A DNA stretch of 64,000 nt from contig JAILGB010000013.1 of NCBI GenBank assembly GCA_024697185.1, positions 62,001 to 126,000 of the forward strand, read 5' to 3'. Each line of letters begins with the position of its first letter. Within the stretch, counting starts at the first letter, position 1. Below, in pieces: positions 49,801 to 57,993 of this stretch. Source of the stretch: Opitutales bacterium. Its GTDB lineage: Bacteria > Verrucomicrobiota > Verrucomicrobiia > Opitutales > UBA953. The notes beneath the pieces are model-generated. The model worked only from the letters and a program-made list of their open reading frames with translations, was not told where the DNA came from and did no database searches. A program made the translations under genes and the position numbers.

Positions 49801-50253
49801 CGCTCCCGTCTTCCAAAACACGCGATTGTTCAAAAATTCGCAAGTCACGCGTTCCCGCAAAACCGGCATATCGTCCACCAGGATCTGCGCCGCCGTCGGA
49901 TCGTTGAGCGGATCCTCAAACTCGCCGTTGCGCGCCGCCTGAATGCGCACGATGTCGCTCGCGTAAAACTCGACTCTAAAAACAACATTGCCCGTCGTAT
50001 AGATCAAATAGGCTGCGGGGCTGAAATCGACGGGAACGACACGCGTCACTTCACCGATCGTCCATTCCTCCGGTGCCGGAGCGGGAGGGGTCGCCTCCGC
50101 GGGAGTCTGAGCCACCCGTTCCGTCGCGGGAACGGCAGACGGCGTCGTCGCGGGAACGGCATTTTCGACCGAAGGCGCTTCACCGGCAACATTTTCACTG
50201 CAAGCCGCCAACAACGCAACAAACGGCAAGGCATAACAAATTTTTGTCTTCAT
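46840..50253 (-). CDS. GH31-family glycosidase lipoprotein with F5/8 C (discoidin)-like and NPCBM-like C-terminal domains
   Basis: Lipobox LLAAC; GH31-type core (WGFELGDADAYM, RVQKLDVAWSSD, CWSGDQSGNWDLIRYHIP, GSPETYTRDLQWKCFTPAIYVMNGW); C-terminal WHSKYGK... and ITYCLNGEWEKLLGFVGRE... Confidence 0.87.
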   Translation of the reverse strand: MKTKICYALPFVALLAACSENVAGEAPSVENAVPATTPSAVPATERVAQTPAEATPPAPAPEEWTIGEVTRVVPVDFSPAAYLIYTTGNVVFRVEFYASDIVRIQAARNGEFEDPLNDPTAAQILVDDMPVLRERVTCEFLNNRVFWKTGAATLMLDSKRGTFSLYGNNGNEIWSETQPLSISKKTTTQHLKSHPDEFYYGCGQQQGHFSHKGAKRVIAATGWTENQAANPAPFYMSNRGYAVLRHTFATGEYDFRDDNVITTRHNESRFDAIYFVGDTFPRLLDLYTRCTGRPNFIPIWGFELGDADAYMTRDKKTKEPLLGEDGRFVELTPYSLERVAEKYREHDMPGGWMLVNDGYGCNYTQLPYVVKSLGELGFQTGLWTEGALIRMAREVGVAGTRVQKLDVAWSSDVNKTTRAKKLSPVQHTLECNKMAWDGIANNSDSRPLTWTVLGWAGTQRYAVCWSGDQSGNWDLIRYHIPTLITSGMSGQAYATTDVDGIFGGSPETYTRDLQWKCFTPAIYVMNGWSDGEAISGVPKKSPWWFDEPYRSINRKYLKLKGRMLPYMYKYAHDAALTGAPIVRGLIWNYPQDRKTWDATTQYEFMVGEDLLVAPVFTSMLLNKGWRKEDIYLPEGQWVDYWDGRRVPGNYTIDAYPITLEKLPIFVRAGAIIPMYPEMLYGTQKPKDQITFDIYPWGKSSFEMYEDDGTTRAYRDGAYTKQRVSVAAGTDKSADIAIEVDPVTGHFEKMYKERSYAFEVHYEFEPVRVLVNGEEIYKYSGAAAFENSQAGWYYDPADRKGIVHIKTKKQSIFEPLSVVVDCPEGLALAAFEPYPLPPVTGELDKSEFAVSASSAQPGAEIKVAFDGDPNTIWHSKYGKHNEGDPAYQYPYTVDIDLGKVVAVNGFAYAPRQDLGNGTIKGYEIWIAGKDRQFQKVAEGEWQHAFADETRKTAQTQRTEFPTAWARYVRLVATSSRNGDSFASAGEFDVLQDLNAEALPDEEILMGDGEAFPPKSVEGEAAFNRSLSAETLVVDGNPVANGIAVRAGTTITYCLNGEWEKLLGFVGREAGGKGEVTFDIYADGKQVFNRRGMSPTSVKQLIDLDISGVQEIKLVFVADQGGDPADTGVWTEMRLTRKQ

Positions 50254-50395
50254 AGGACTAAGATAAAATATTTTGCGGTATTTTTCGAGCAAAAACCTTT
50301 TTTCTCTATAAGTGGCGCGCGCGAACATAGAAGAACAAACTCCCCTCAACGCGGGAACGTTTATTTTTAAATCACGGGAACTAAAAAAATTACCC

Positions 50396-51169
50396 TTAAA
50401 GTCTCACGCAAATTCCGGCGTCTCTCATCGCCTCTTTCGCCTGACGGATCGTATAAGTGCCAAAATGGAAAATCGATGCCGCCAAAACAGCCGACGCCTT
50501 TGCTTCCTTGACAACATCGACCATATGCTTGAGGTTGCCGCAACCGCCGCTGGCGATCACGGGAACGCCGACAGCTTCGCTCACCCGACGCGTCAATTCG
50601 ATGTCATAACCGTTTTTGACACCGTCACAATCCATACTCGTCAGCAAAATTTCCCCGGCGCCGAGCGACACGACTTTTTTTGCCCATTCGATAACTTCGA
50701 TCCCGCAAGGTGTCCGCCCGCCGTGCGAATAAACCTGCCAGGTCTGATCCGTTCCCACGGGAACGGAATCCCGTCGCGCGTCAATTGCAACCACGATGCA
50801 TTGACTGCCGAATTTTCGAGCCGCCTCAAAAACCAATTCCGGCGTTTTGATCGCAGAGGTGTTCAGCGAAACCTTGTCCGCGCCCGCATTGAGCATTGCG
50901 CGAATATCTTCGACAGACCGCAAACCGCCGCCGACCGTCAACGGCATAAAAACCTGATCGGCGGTGCGCTCAACCACCCCGCGCATTATCGCGCGCCCGT
51001 CACTCGATGCCGTAATATCCAAAAAAACCAGCTCGTCCGCACCCTGCATCTCATACGCTCGCGCACAATCCACGGGATCGCCCGCGTCGCGTAGTCCCTC
51101 AAACTGCACGCCCTTGACGACGCGCCCGGCTTTAACATCCAAACAGGGAATGATTCTTGTGGACAACAT
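50396..51169 (-). CDS. hisF: Imidazole glycerol phosphate synthase subunit HisF
   Basis: [63 protein letters not shown]. Confidence 0.96.
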   Translation of the reverse strand: MLSTRIIPCLDVKAGRVVKGVQFEGLRDAGDPVDCARAYEMQGADELVFLDITASSDGRAIMRGVVERTADQVFMPLTVGGGLRSVEDIRAMLNAGADKVSLNTSAIKTPELVFEAARKFGSQCIVVAIDARRDSVPVGTDQTWQVYSHGGRTPCGIEVIEWAKKVVSLGAGEILLTSMDCDGVKNGYDIELTRRVSEAVGVPVIASGGCGNLKHMVDVVKEAKASAVLAASIFHFGTYTIRQAKEAMRDAGICVRL

Positions 51170-51261
51170 AAAGTCAATTATACCCCAAAAAGCGCGTTCC
51201 CGCGAGAGTCTTGCCAAAAATTTTATTGACTCTTCAAATAAAAAATACAGAATATTTTACA

Positions 51262-51855
51262 ATGAATGTTCTTAAAATTTATTTTCCTCAAATCTTAGCG
51301 TTTTCTGTATTCGCCGCCATTGTCCTCTCCGGGATAAATCCGCCGGCGGGAACGGCGGTATGGCGGGTGGAAATCGTCTGGTGCGTCGTCTATTTTGTTT
51401 CGCTGGCGTTGGCGTTCCCGCGCTTCCGTTTTTCAAATCTCGCCTACTTTTTTGCCGCAATCTGGTGCATTTTACAGACAATCGGCGCCCATTACAGTTT
51501 TGAAAACGTGCCGTTTTTTGAAACCCTCTCAGAGCTCGGACGCAATCATTTTGACCGGCTCGCACACTTTACCGTCGGGCTCAACGCATTGCTTATTTGT
51601 GAATTTGTCTTTAGAAAAAAACTGACAAACGGCGTCAATGTCGCCTGTATTTTCGGATTTGTCGCTATCGTCGCCCTCGCCGGCGTTTGGGAAATCATCG
51701 AGTGGATTTATGCCGAAATCGACGGAGGCGAAACCGGCGCCGCCTTTTTGGGTTCCCAAGGCGACATTTGGGACGCGCAAAAAGATATTCTTTGCGACAC
51801 TTTCGGCGGGCTTGTCGCCGCGATTATTTTCAGGCTTAGAACACGGGAATCCTAA
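51262..51855 (+). CDS. DUF2238 (YjdF-like) membrane protein
   Basis: RNHFDRLAHFTVGLNALL, VWEIIEWIYAE, FLGSQGDIWDAQKDILCDTFG. Confidence 0.8.
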   Translation: MNVLKIYFPQILAFSVFAAIVLSGINPPAGTAVWRVEIVWCVVYFVSLALAFPRFRFSNLAYFFAAIWCILQTIGAHYSFENVPFFETLSELGRNHFDRLAHFTVGLNALLICEFVFRKKLTNGVNVACIFGFVAIVALAGVWEIIEWIYAEIDGGETGAAFLGSQGDIWDAQKDILCDTFGGLVAAIIFRLRTRES

Positions 51856-51873
51856 AAATCGCCGTTCCCGCGA

Positions 51874-51922
51874 CAAAAAAACGCGTTCCCGAAACATCAC
51901 GGGAACGCGTCTTTCTTTTTTT
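51874..51922. terminator. Bidirectional motif-paired hairpin between convergent DUF2238 and adk-like genes
   Basis: aaaaaaacgcgttcccgaaacatcacgggaacgcgtctttcttttttt. Confidence 0.85.
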
Positions 51923-51932
51923 GCCGAAAGGC

Positions 51933-52643
51933 TTATTTCACATTCGCGAGCACTTTGCGGATTTCCGCGCCCGTCTCTTCGATACTGCCCAAGGAATTGA
52001 TTTTGTAATACGGGAACACGCCGTCGAGCGTTTCAATCGGGCCGAGTGTTTTATCCGCAAATTCCTTGTAGCGCACCAAGGTTTTTTCGGGATCGAGATC
52101 TGTCGAACGCACGGGAAGACCTGCCGCCTGCATTTCGCGACCGCGTTTCAGCTGGCGCTCGACGGATTCTTTTTCGCCGACATAGAGCATCACCAAGCCG
52201 AACTTGGGAGCCTTTGCCTGTGTCTCCGCCAATTTTTTGGCAAAAAGTTTCAGACAGGCGACCTGACCGGCGGAACGCGGGAAGCCGTCAACGATGACGC
52301 CGCCCTTGTATTCCGGCTTGAGCAGGGCGCGCAACAAAAGCCCGAAAACGGTTTCGTCGTCGATCAATTTGCCTGTCGCCATAATCGCCTTCATTTCCGG
52401 TGTCTTGAACAAATCGCTCATCACGAGCGGCTGGGCGCTAAGTCCGAGCATTTCGAGAATCACGGGCGTCTGGGTGCCCTTGCCTGCGCCGGGAGCGCCA
52501 TTGAGCCAATAGATTGCCGGCGGGAAAAGCAGTTTGTCTGCGCCCAATTCCGCTTCGAGGGAAGCCCAGGCGTTATTAAAAAGCTTTACAGCCACCGGAT
52601 TTGTTTCTTCTGTTTCAGGATATTGATTTGCCATATGGTTCAA
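51933..52643 (-). CDS. Adenylate kinase-like nucleoside monophosphate kinase with N-terminal extension
   Basis: P-loop NGAPGAGKGTQ, VDGFPRSAGQ. Confidence 0.88.
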   Translation of the reverse strand: MNHMANQYPETEETNPVAVKLFNNAWASLEAELGADKLLFPPAIYWLNGAPGAGKGTQTPVILEMLGLSAQPLVMSDLFKTPEMKAIMATGKLIDDETVFGLLLRALLKPEYKGGVIVDGFPRSAGQVACLKLFAKKLAETQAKAPKFGLVMLYVGEKESVERQLKRGREMQAAGLPVRSTDLDPEKTLVRYKEFADKTLGPIETLDGVFPYYKINSLGSIEETGAEIRKVLANVK

Positions 52644-52753
52644 TTATAAATAGCAACGAGGCGGATTGACAATTGAGAATTTTCGCGGGAACGGAATCGA
52701 CGGGAACGGGCAAATTTGCGGGAACGCCGGCGGAATAGTAAAATGATTGTGTT

Positions 52754-54184
52754 ATGGAAGCGAAAAAATCTAAGAAAAGTTCTATCACCGGCGTTTACAA
52801 ACGCGAGGACGCCGTCAACAAATTGTCGGCGGAAGAAACAGCGGAACTCAACAAATACATCGAAACCTATTTGCGCTATTTGGCCTATGCCAAGACAGAA
52901 CGGCGCGCCTACACCGAAGCGGTCCGCCTGCTTGAGGAAAAAGGTTTCAAGCCGCTCGAAAATTTTAAAAATCTGAAAGCGGGCGACAAAGTTTATCGCG
53001 GCTATCACGGCAAAACGCTTTTTGCCGCCGTTATCGGCAAAGATGCCGTCGCCTCCGGCGTCAATGTCGTCGGCGGACACACCGATGCCCCGCGCATCGA
53101 CTGCAAACCCGTTCCCCTGACGGAAAAATCCGGCATCGCCTATTTTGACACCCACTACTACGGCGGGATCAAAAAATTCCAATGGGTCGTCCGTCCCCTC
53201 GCGCTTTACGGCACTTGCGTCAAAGCCGACGGCAGCAAAGTCAATATCTGCATCGGAGACAATCCCGGCGATCCCGTCTTCATGATTTCCGACATCCTGC
53301 CTCACCTCGGACAGGCTCAAAGCGCGCTCAAACTCGGCGAGGCTTTTTCCGGCGAACGCCTTGATGTCATCGTCGGCTCGACTCCGGTTCCGGCGGCAAA
53401 AGACGACGACTCGGTCAAAGAAAAAGTGAAATTGCACGTTTTGCAAATCCTCAAAGAAGAATATGACCTCACCGAACAGGATCTGCTCAGCGCCGAACTC
53501 GAATTCGTGCCCCAGGGAATGCCGCGCGAAATGGGATTTGACCGCTCCCTCATCACCGGATACGGACACGACGACCGCATTTGCGCTTTTGCCGGACTCC
53601 AAGCGATGATGGATCTCAAGAAAACGCCACAAAAAACCGCGGTTGTCCTGCTCTGCGACAAAGAGGAAATCGGCTCAGTCGGTGCGACGGGTATGGATTC
53701 CACATTTTTTGAAAACTCCATCGCGGAACTCTGCGTCCGCCAGGAAAAAAATTATTCGGACATCCTCGTCCGCCGTGCGCTCGAAGCTTCATCAATGCTC
53801 TCCGCCGACGTTTGCGCCGCTGCCGACCCGATGTTCCCGGAATGCTCCTCTCCCAACAATATGCCGATCCTCAACGCCGGCGCCTGCATGATCAAATACA
53901 CGGGCGCGCGCGGCAAAAGCGGTTGCAACGACGCTTCCGCCGAGTTTGTCGGTCGCCTGCGTCAGATCTTTGACAAAGCCGGAGTCGTCTGGCAAGTCGG
54001 AGAACTCGGCGCGGTCGATGTCGGCGGAGGAGGCACAATCGCCCTCTTCATGTCGCGTTACGGCATGAATGTCATCGATATGGGAACGCCGCTGCTCAAT
54101 ATGCACGCACCGAGCGAAGTCGCCTCCAAACTCGACACCTACATGACCTACAAAGCCTACAAGGCGTTTTTCGAAAACGCCTAA
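52754..54184 (+). CDS. M18-family aminopeptidase
   Basis: GGHTDAPRIDCKP, CDKEEIGSVGATGMDS, MHAPSEVASKLDTYMTYKAYKAF. Confidence 0.92.
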   Translation: MEAKKSKKSSITGVYKREDAVNKLSAEETAELNKYIETYLRYLAYAKTERRAYTEAVRLLEEKGFKPLENFKNLKAGDKVYRGYHGKTLFAAVIGKDAVASGVNVVGGHTDAPRIDCKPVPLTEKSGIAYFDTHYYGGIKKFQWVVRPLALYGTCVKADGSKVNICIGDNPGDPVFMISDILPHLGQAQSALKLGEAFSGERLDVIVGSTPVPAAKDDDSVKEKVKLHVLQILKEEYDLTEQDLLSAELEFVPQGMPREMGFDRSLITGYGHDDRICAFAGLQAMMDLKKTPQKTAVVLLCDKEEIGSVGATGMDSTFFENSIAELCVRQEKNYSDILVRRALEASSMLSADVCAAADPMFPECSSPNNMPILNAGACMIKYTGARGKSGCNDASAEFVGRLRQIFDKAGVVWQVGELGAVDVGGGGTIALFMSRYGMNVIDMGTPLLNMHAPSEVASKLDTYMTYKAYKAFFENA

Positions 54185-54205
54185 AAGGTTTTTCCGTCTT
54201 CCCCC

Positions 54206-54254
54206 AAAAAAAACGCGTTCCCGCCACAATTTTTACGGGAACGCGCTTTTTTTA
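54206..54254. terminator. Bidirectional motif-paired hairpin after M18 aminopeptidase
   Basis: aaaaaaaacgcgttcccgccacaatttttacgggaacgcgctttttttatt. Confidence 0.88.
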
Positions 54255-54265
54255 TTTCTGGTCCG

Positions 54266-54372
54266 AATTTTGCGGGAACGAAATTTATTTTCGCGGGAAC
54301 GAAAGAATTCGCGTTCCCGCAAAGGCCAAAAAAAATTCCGCGGGAATTTGTCGTTCCCGCGGAAATTTTATT
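54266..54372. repeat. Intergenic cluster of GCGGGAACG/CGTTCCCGC motif copies
   Basis: tgcgggaacg...cgcgggaacg...gcgttcccgc...ccgcgggaatttgtcgttcccgcgg within about 105 bp. Confidence 0.85.
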
Positions 54373-54381
54373 TCGATCCGA

Positions 54382-55380
54382 TTAGAGTTGGATGCCGAGA
54401 GCGTCGGACGCCGTTGCGCGCTCTTCCTTGAGCTCTGCGATGGAGGCGTCAATCTTGGCGCGGGCAAAATCGTTGATCGGCAAACCTTTGACGATCTCGT
54501 GGCTGCCGTCAGCGAGGGTGCGCACCGGGAAACCGGTGATAATGCCGGGCTCGGTGCCGTATTCGCCGTTGGACATCATCGCCACGGAGAACCAGTCGCC
54601 TTCCGGAGTCGGGGTGACGAGCTTGCGCACGGTCGCGAGAGCCGCGTTGGCAGCCGAAGCCGCCGAAGAAGCGCCGCGAGCCTTAATCACAGCGCCGCCG
54701 CGCTTTTGCACCAGGGGGATAAATTCATTTTCAAGCCATGCTTTGTCGGTGATGACATCCGTTGCCGGCTTGCCGCCGATTGTCGCGTTGGTAAAGTCCG
54801 GGAACTGTGTTGAGGAGTGGTTGCCCCAAATTGTCATATTCTTGACTTCGTTCACGTGAACGCCGGCTTTTTCCGCGAGGAAGGCTTTGGCACGATTTTC
54901 ATCGAGATGTGTCATCGCATAAAAACGATTTTCGGGAACGCCGGCGGCATTGCGGCAGGCGATCAGGCAGTTGGTGTTGCACGGATTGCCGACGACAAAA
55001 ACGCTGACATCCTTGGCGGCGACAGCGGCAATCGCCTTGCCTTGGCCGACAAAAATTTTACCGTTGATGCCGAGGAGGTCTTTGCGCTCCATGCCGTCCT
55101 TGCGCGGGACCGAGCCCACGAGCATACACCAGTTGCAGTCCTTAAAGCCTTCCATCGGATCCGACGCCACTTTGATGTCCGCCACGAGCGGGAACGCGCA
55201 GTCGTTGAGTTCCATTACGACAGCATTAACCTTGCCGAGCATCGGCTCGATATCGACGAGGTTGAGGGCAACCGGCTGATCCGGGCCGAAAACATCACCT
55301 GCCGCAAGACGGAAAATGAGAGAATAAGCGATATTGCCGGCCGCACCGGTCACCGCAACACGAATTGGAGTCTTTGCCAT
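54382..55380 (-). CDS. mdh: Malate dehydrogenase
   Basis: VAVTGAAGNIAYSLIFRLAAGDVFG, VGNPCNTNCLIA, TIWGNHSSTQFPDF. Confidence 0.96.
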   Translation of the reverse strand: MAKTPIRVAVTGAAGNIAYSLIFRLAAGDVFGPDQPVALNLVDIEPMLGKVNAVVMELNDCAFPLVADIKVASDPMEGFKDCNWCMLVGSVPRKDGMERKDLLGINGKIFVGQGKAIAAVAAKDVSVFVVGNPCNTNCLIACRNAAGVPENRFYAMTHLDENRAKAFLAEKAGVHVNEVKNMTIWGNHSSTQFPDFTNATIGGKPATDVITDKAWLENEFIPLVQKRGGAVIKARGASSAASAANAALATVRKLVTPTPEGDWFSVAMMSNGEYGTEPGIITGFPVRTLADGSHEIVKGLPINDFARAKIDASIAELKEERATASDALGIQL

Positions 55381-55475
55381 AATTTTATATAGATTTTGGG
55401 TTAAATTTGTTTAGATTTAGTATGCGCGTTCCCGCGAAAATAGTAAAGAGGGAATTTTACGGGAACGACAAAAAA

Positions 55476-56225
55476 TTATTCTTTTTCCGATTCCGCCGCA
55501 CGAATTTTTGCAAGAACATCCATTTTGACAGCCTTGCCTTTTTCATACGCCACAGGATCTTCCTTTGCGATGCGTTTCAAATATTTTTCGTAACAGTCGG
55601 AAAGTTTGCCGAAACCGATTTTTTGTTCGAGTCCGGTGCTTTCGTAAAGTTCCAATGCCGTTCCCGAGTCGCATTCTTCGACCAGAAATGCCAAAAACCG
55701 TTCCACCGCCATGCTGTGGATAAATTTTCGATACGAAACTTGGCGCTGGCACTCAAAATCGATAATCAGCTCTTCCCGCAAACGATCGAGATTTTCTTCA
55801 TCCGCGGGAACGGTCTCCTTGGAAAGGTTTTGATTGCACCTGTCGAGTTCCTGTTGCAAATGTTCCAAAACTTCATCGCCGAGATAAGCCGCCACAACAT
55901 CCGCCACGATTTCCGCAGCCTCAACGGGCTTGTTGTGGTATCTGCGCAAGAGTTGCGCCTTTGCCGCACCCTCGAGGCCCCAAAACGCATCTTCGTTTAC
56001 AACATATTTGCGATGGAGGATCAAAAAATCGACAAACTCGTCCCCGTCCAATTCGTTGCCGACCAAAGCGTTTTTCTGCTCCTCCAAAGAAAGCGCCTTG
56101 AATGCCGGCGAACTGACATCCGGAAAACTCTCCGGGACAAAACGGACATCCTGCGCCGACACATTGCAGATATTCATCAAAAAAAGCGACAGCACACAGA
56201 TTTTCGCAGGATCAAAAAATTTCAT
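55476..56225 (-). CDS. Hypothetical exported protein
   Basis: 249 aa with signal peptide MKFFDPAKICVLSLFLMNICNVSAQD; no recognised domain. Confidence 0.6.
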   Translation of the reverse strand: MKFFDPAKICVLSLFLMNICNVSAQDVRFVPESFPDVSSPAFKALSLEEQKNALVGNELDGDEFVDFLILHRKYVVNEDAFWGLEGAAKAQLLRRYHNKPVEAAEIVADVVAAYLGDEVLEHLQQELDRCNQNLSKETVPADEENLDRLREELIIDFECQRQVSYRKFIHSMAVERFLAFLVEECDSGTALELYESTGLEQKIGFGKLSDCYEKYLKRIAKEDPVAYEKGKAVKMDVLAKIRAAESEKE

Positions 56226-56368
56226 TTCCTACCCATTTAAGCAAAAGTCCGATGTTCCCGCAATCTGAAAGTCCTCCCTTGAAAAATCGGGAACGCCGAA
56301 TCCGCGGGAACGGCATTTTGATTTTAAACTTTGCGAAACGAGCCGCGACACCGTTAAGATAAATACGT

Positions 56369-57895
56369 ATGAACATTTTCCCGTTCCTGACAGCATGTCT
56401 TCCGATCCTTTGGCTGATTTTGGCCTTGGGCGTTTTCAAAATGGCGGCACATCGCGCTTGTCTGATCGCCCTGGCGGGAACGGTCCTGCTTGCCGCCTGT
56501 CGCGGGCAAAATTCCCTGGAAATCCTTACAGCTTCGACAGAAGGCTTCGCCACGGCGCTCTGGCCGATCGGGATCGTGATTATCGCGGCGCTGTTTTGTT
56601 ATAATCTTTGCGTCGAGACGAGAGCGATGGAAAAAATCAAGGCTCAACTCGGCACGATTTCAACCGATCAAAGCGTTCTCATTTTGCTCATCGCCTGGGG
56701 CTTCGGCAACTTTATGGAGGGAATGGCCGGTTTCGGGACCGCCGTTGCGATTCCCGCCTCCATGCTTGTCGCCCTCGGGATAAAGCCGATGCGCGCCGTC
56801 CTCGTCTGCCTCATCGGCAATTCGATGCCAACGTCCTTTGGCGCCGTCGGCGTCTCCACCGAAACGCTCAGCGCCGTTACCGGCCTGGATGTTCTGCAAC
56901 TTTCCAAAAGCTTGATCTGCCTTCAAGTTTTTCAAACCCTTCTCCTGCCGTTTTTGATGCTCGCCGTCGGAGCCGGACGACAGGCGCTTAAAGATTCCTG
57001 GCAGGTGACGGCAATTGCGGCGGCGAGCTTTACTTTGCCTTGGGCGGCAACCGCCTGGTTTGTCGGTCCCGAACTCCCCAACATCGTCGGAGCCGCGTGC
57101 ACAATGCTCGCCATCATCGCCTTCGTCAAAATCCAAAAAAAGGAAAATCCCGTTCCCGCGGACAATGCGTTCCCGCAAAAAAATATTGCTTGCACCGAAA
57201 TCTGCCGCGCCTGGTCGCCGTTTATTTTTGTCACCGCTTTTTTGGCGATCGCATCGAGACTTTGCCCGGTCGTTTTTTCATTTTTGAGAACTTTTTCCTC
57301 CAATCTCCAAATCTATAGCGGAGACAATCCGAACACTTTGACTTTCTACTGGATCAGCACTCCGGGCGTTTTGATTTTGCTGGCGACATTTTGCGGCGGA
57401 CTTTGCCAACAGGCAAGTTTTAAGACGATTGCGATGACACTTTCAAAAACCGTTCGCCAATATTTTAAAACGATTCTCACGATCTGTTGCGTCATGGCGA
57501 CGGCAAAATTGATGAGTTATAGCGGAATGATCGGCAATATCGCCGAAACGCTCGTCGGCATCACGGGAACGACGTTCCCGGTTATCTCGCCATGGATCGG
57601 TGCCGTCGGCGCATTTTTGACGGGATCGGGAACCTCGACGGGAGTGCTTTTCGGCGAAGTCCAAATGCGCGCCGCGCTCAGTTTGGGTCTCGATCCCTTT
57701 TGGACAGTCGCCGCCAATCTTTTTGGTGCCGGAATCGGCAAAATGATTTGTCCGCAAAGCATCGTCATCGGCGCGGGCGCAATCGGGCTCGGCGGTTCAG
57801 AATCCGCCATTTGGCGTTCGGTCATCCCGTTTTTCACCCTCTATGTTTTGCTCGCGGGAACGATGTCCGCCATCGCCTGTTGGCTTTTTGCCTGA
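56369..57895 (+). CDS. lldP: L-lactate permease family transporter
   Basis: GFGNFMEGMAGFGTAVAIPASMLVALG, GAVGAFLTGSGTSTGVLFGEVQ. Confidence 0.92.
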   Translation: MNIFPFLTACLPILWLILALGVFKMAAHRACLIALAGTVLLAACRGQNSLEILTASTEGFATALWPIGIVIIAALFCYNLCVETRAMEKIKAQLGTISTDQSVLILLIAWGFGNFMEGMAGFGTAVAIPASMLVALGIKPMRAVLVCLIGNSMPTSFGAVGVSTETLSAVTGLDVLQLSKSLICLQVFQTLLLPFLMLAVGAGRQALKDSWQVTAIAAASFTLPWAATAWFVGPELPNIVGAACTMLAIIAFVKIQKKENPVPADNAFPQKNIACTEICRAWSPFIFVTAFLAIASRLCPVVFSFLRTFSSNLQIYSGDNPNTLTFYWISTPGVLILLATFCGGLCQQASFKTIAMTLSKTVRQYFKTILTICCVMATAKLMSYSGMIGNIAETLVGITGTTFPVISPWIGAVGAFLTGSGTSTGVLFGEVQMRAALSLGLDPFWTVAANLFGAGIGKMICPQSIVIGAGAIGLGGSESAIWRSVIPFFTLYVLLAGTMSAIACWLFA

Positions 57896-57993
57896 ACTGT
57901 TTTCCGTTCCCGCAATCGCGCGTTCCCGTCAAATTTTCATTTGAACCTCGTTCTTCAAAATTATAAAATAGTTAGAAAATAACACTTATAAAT

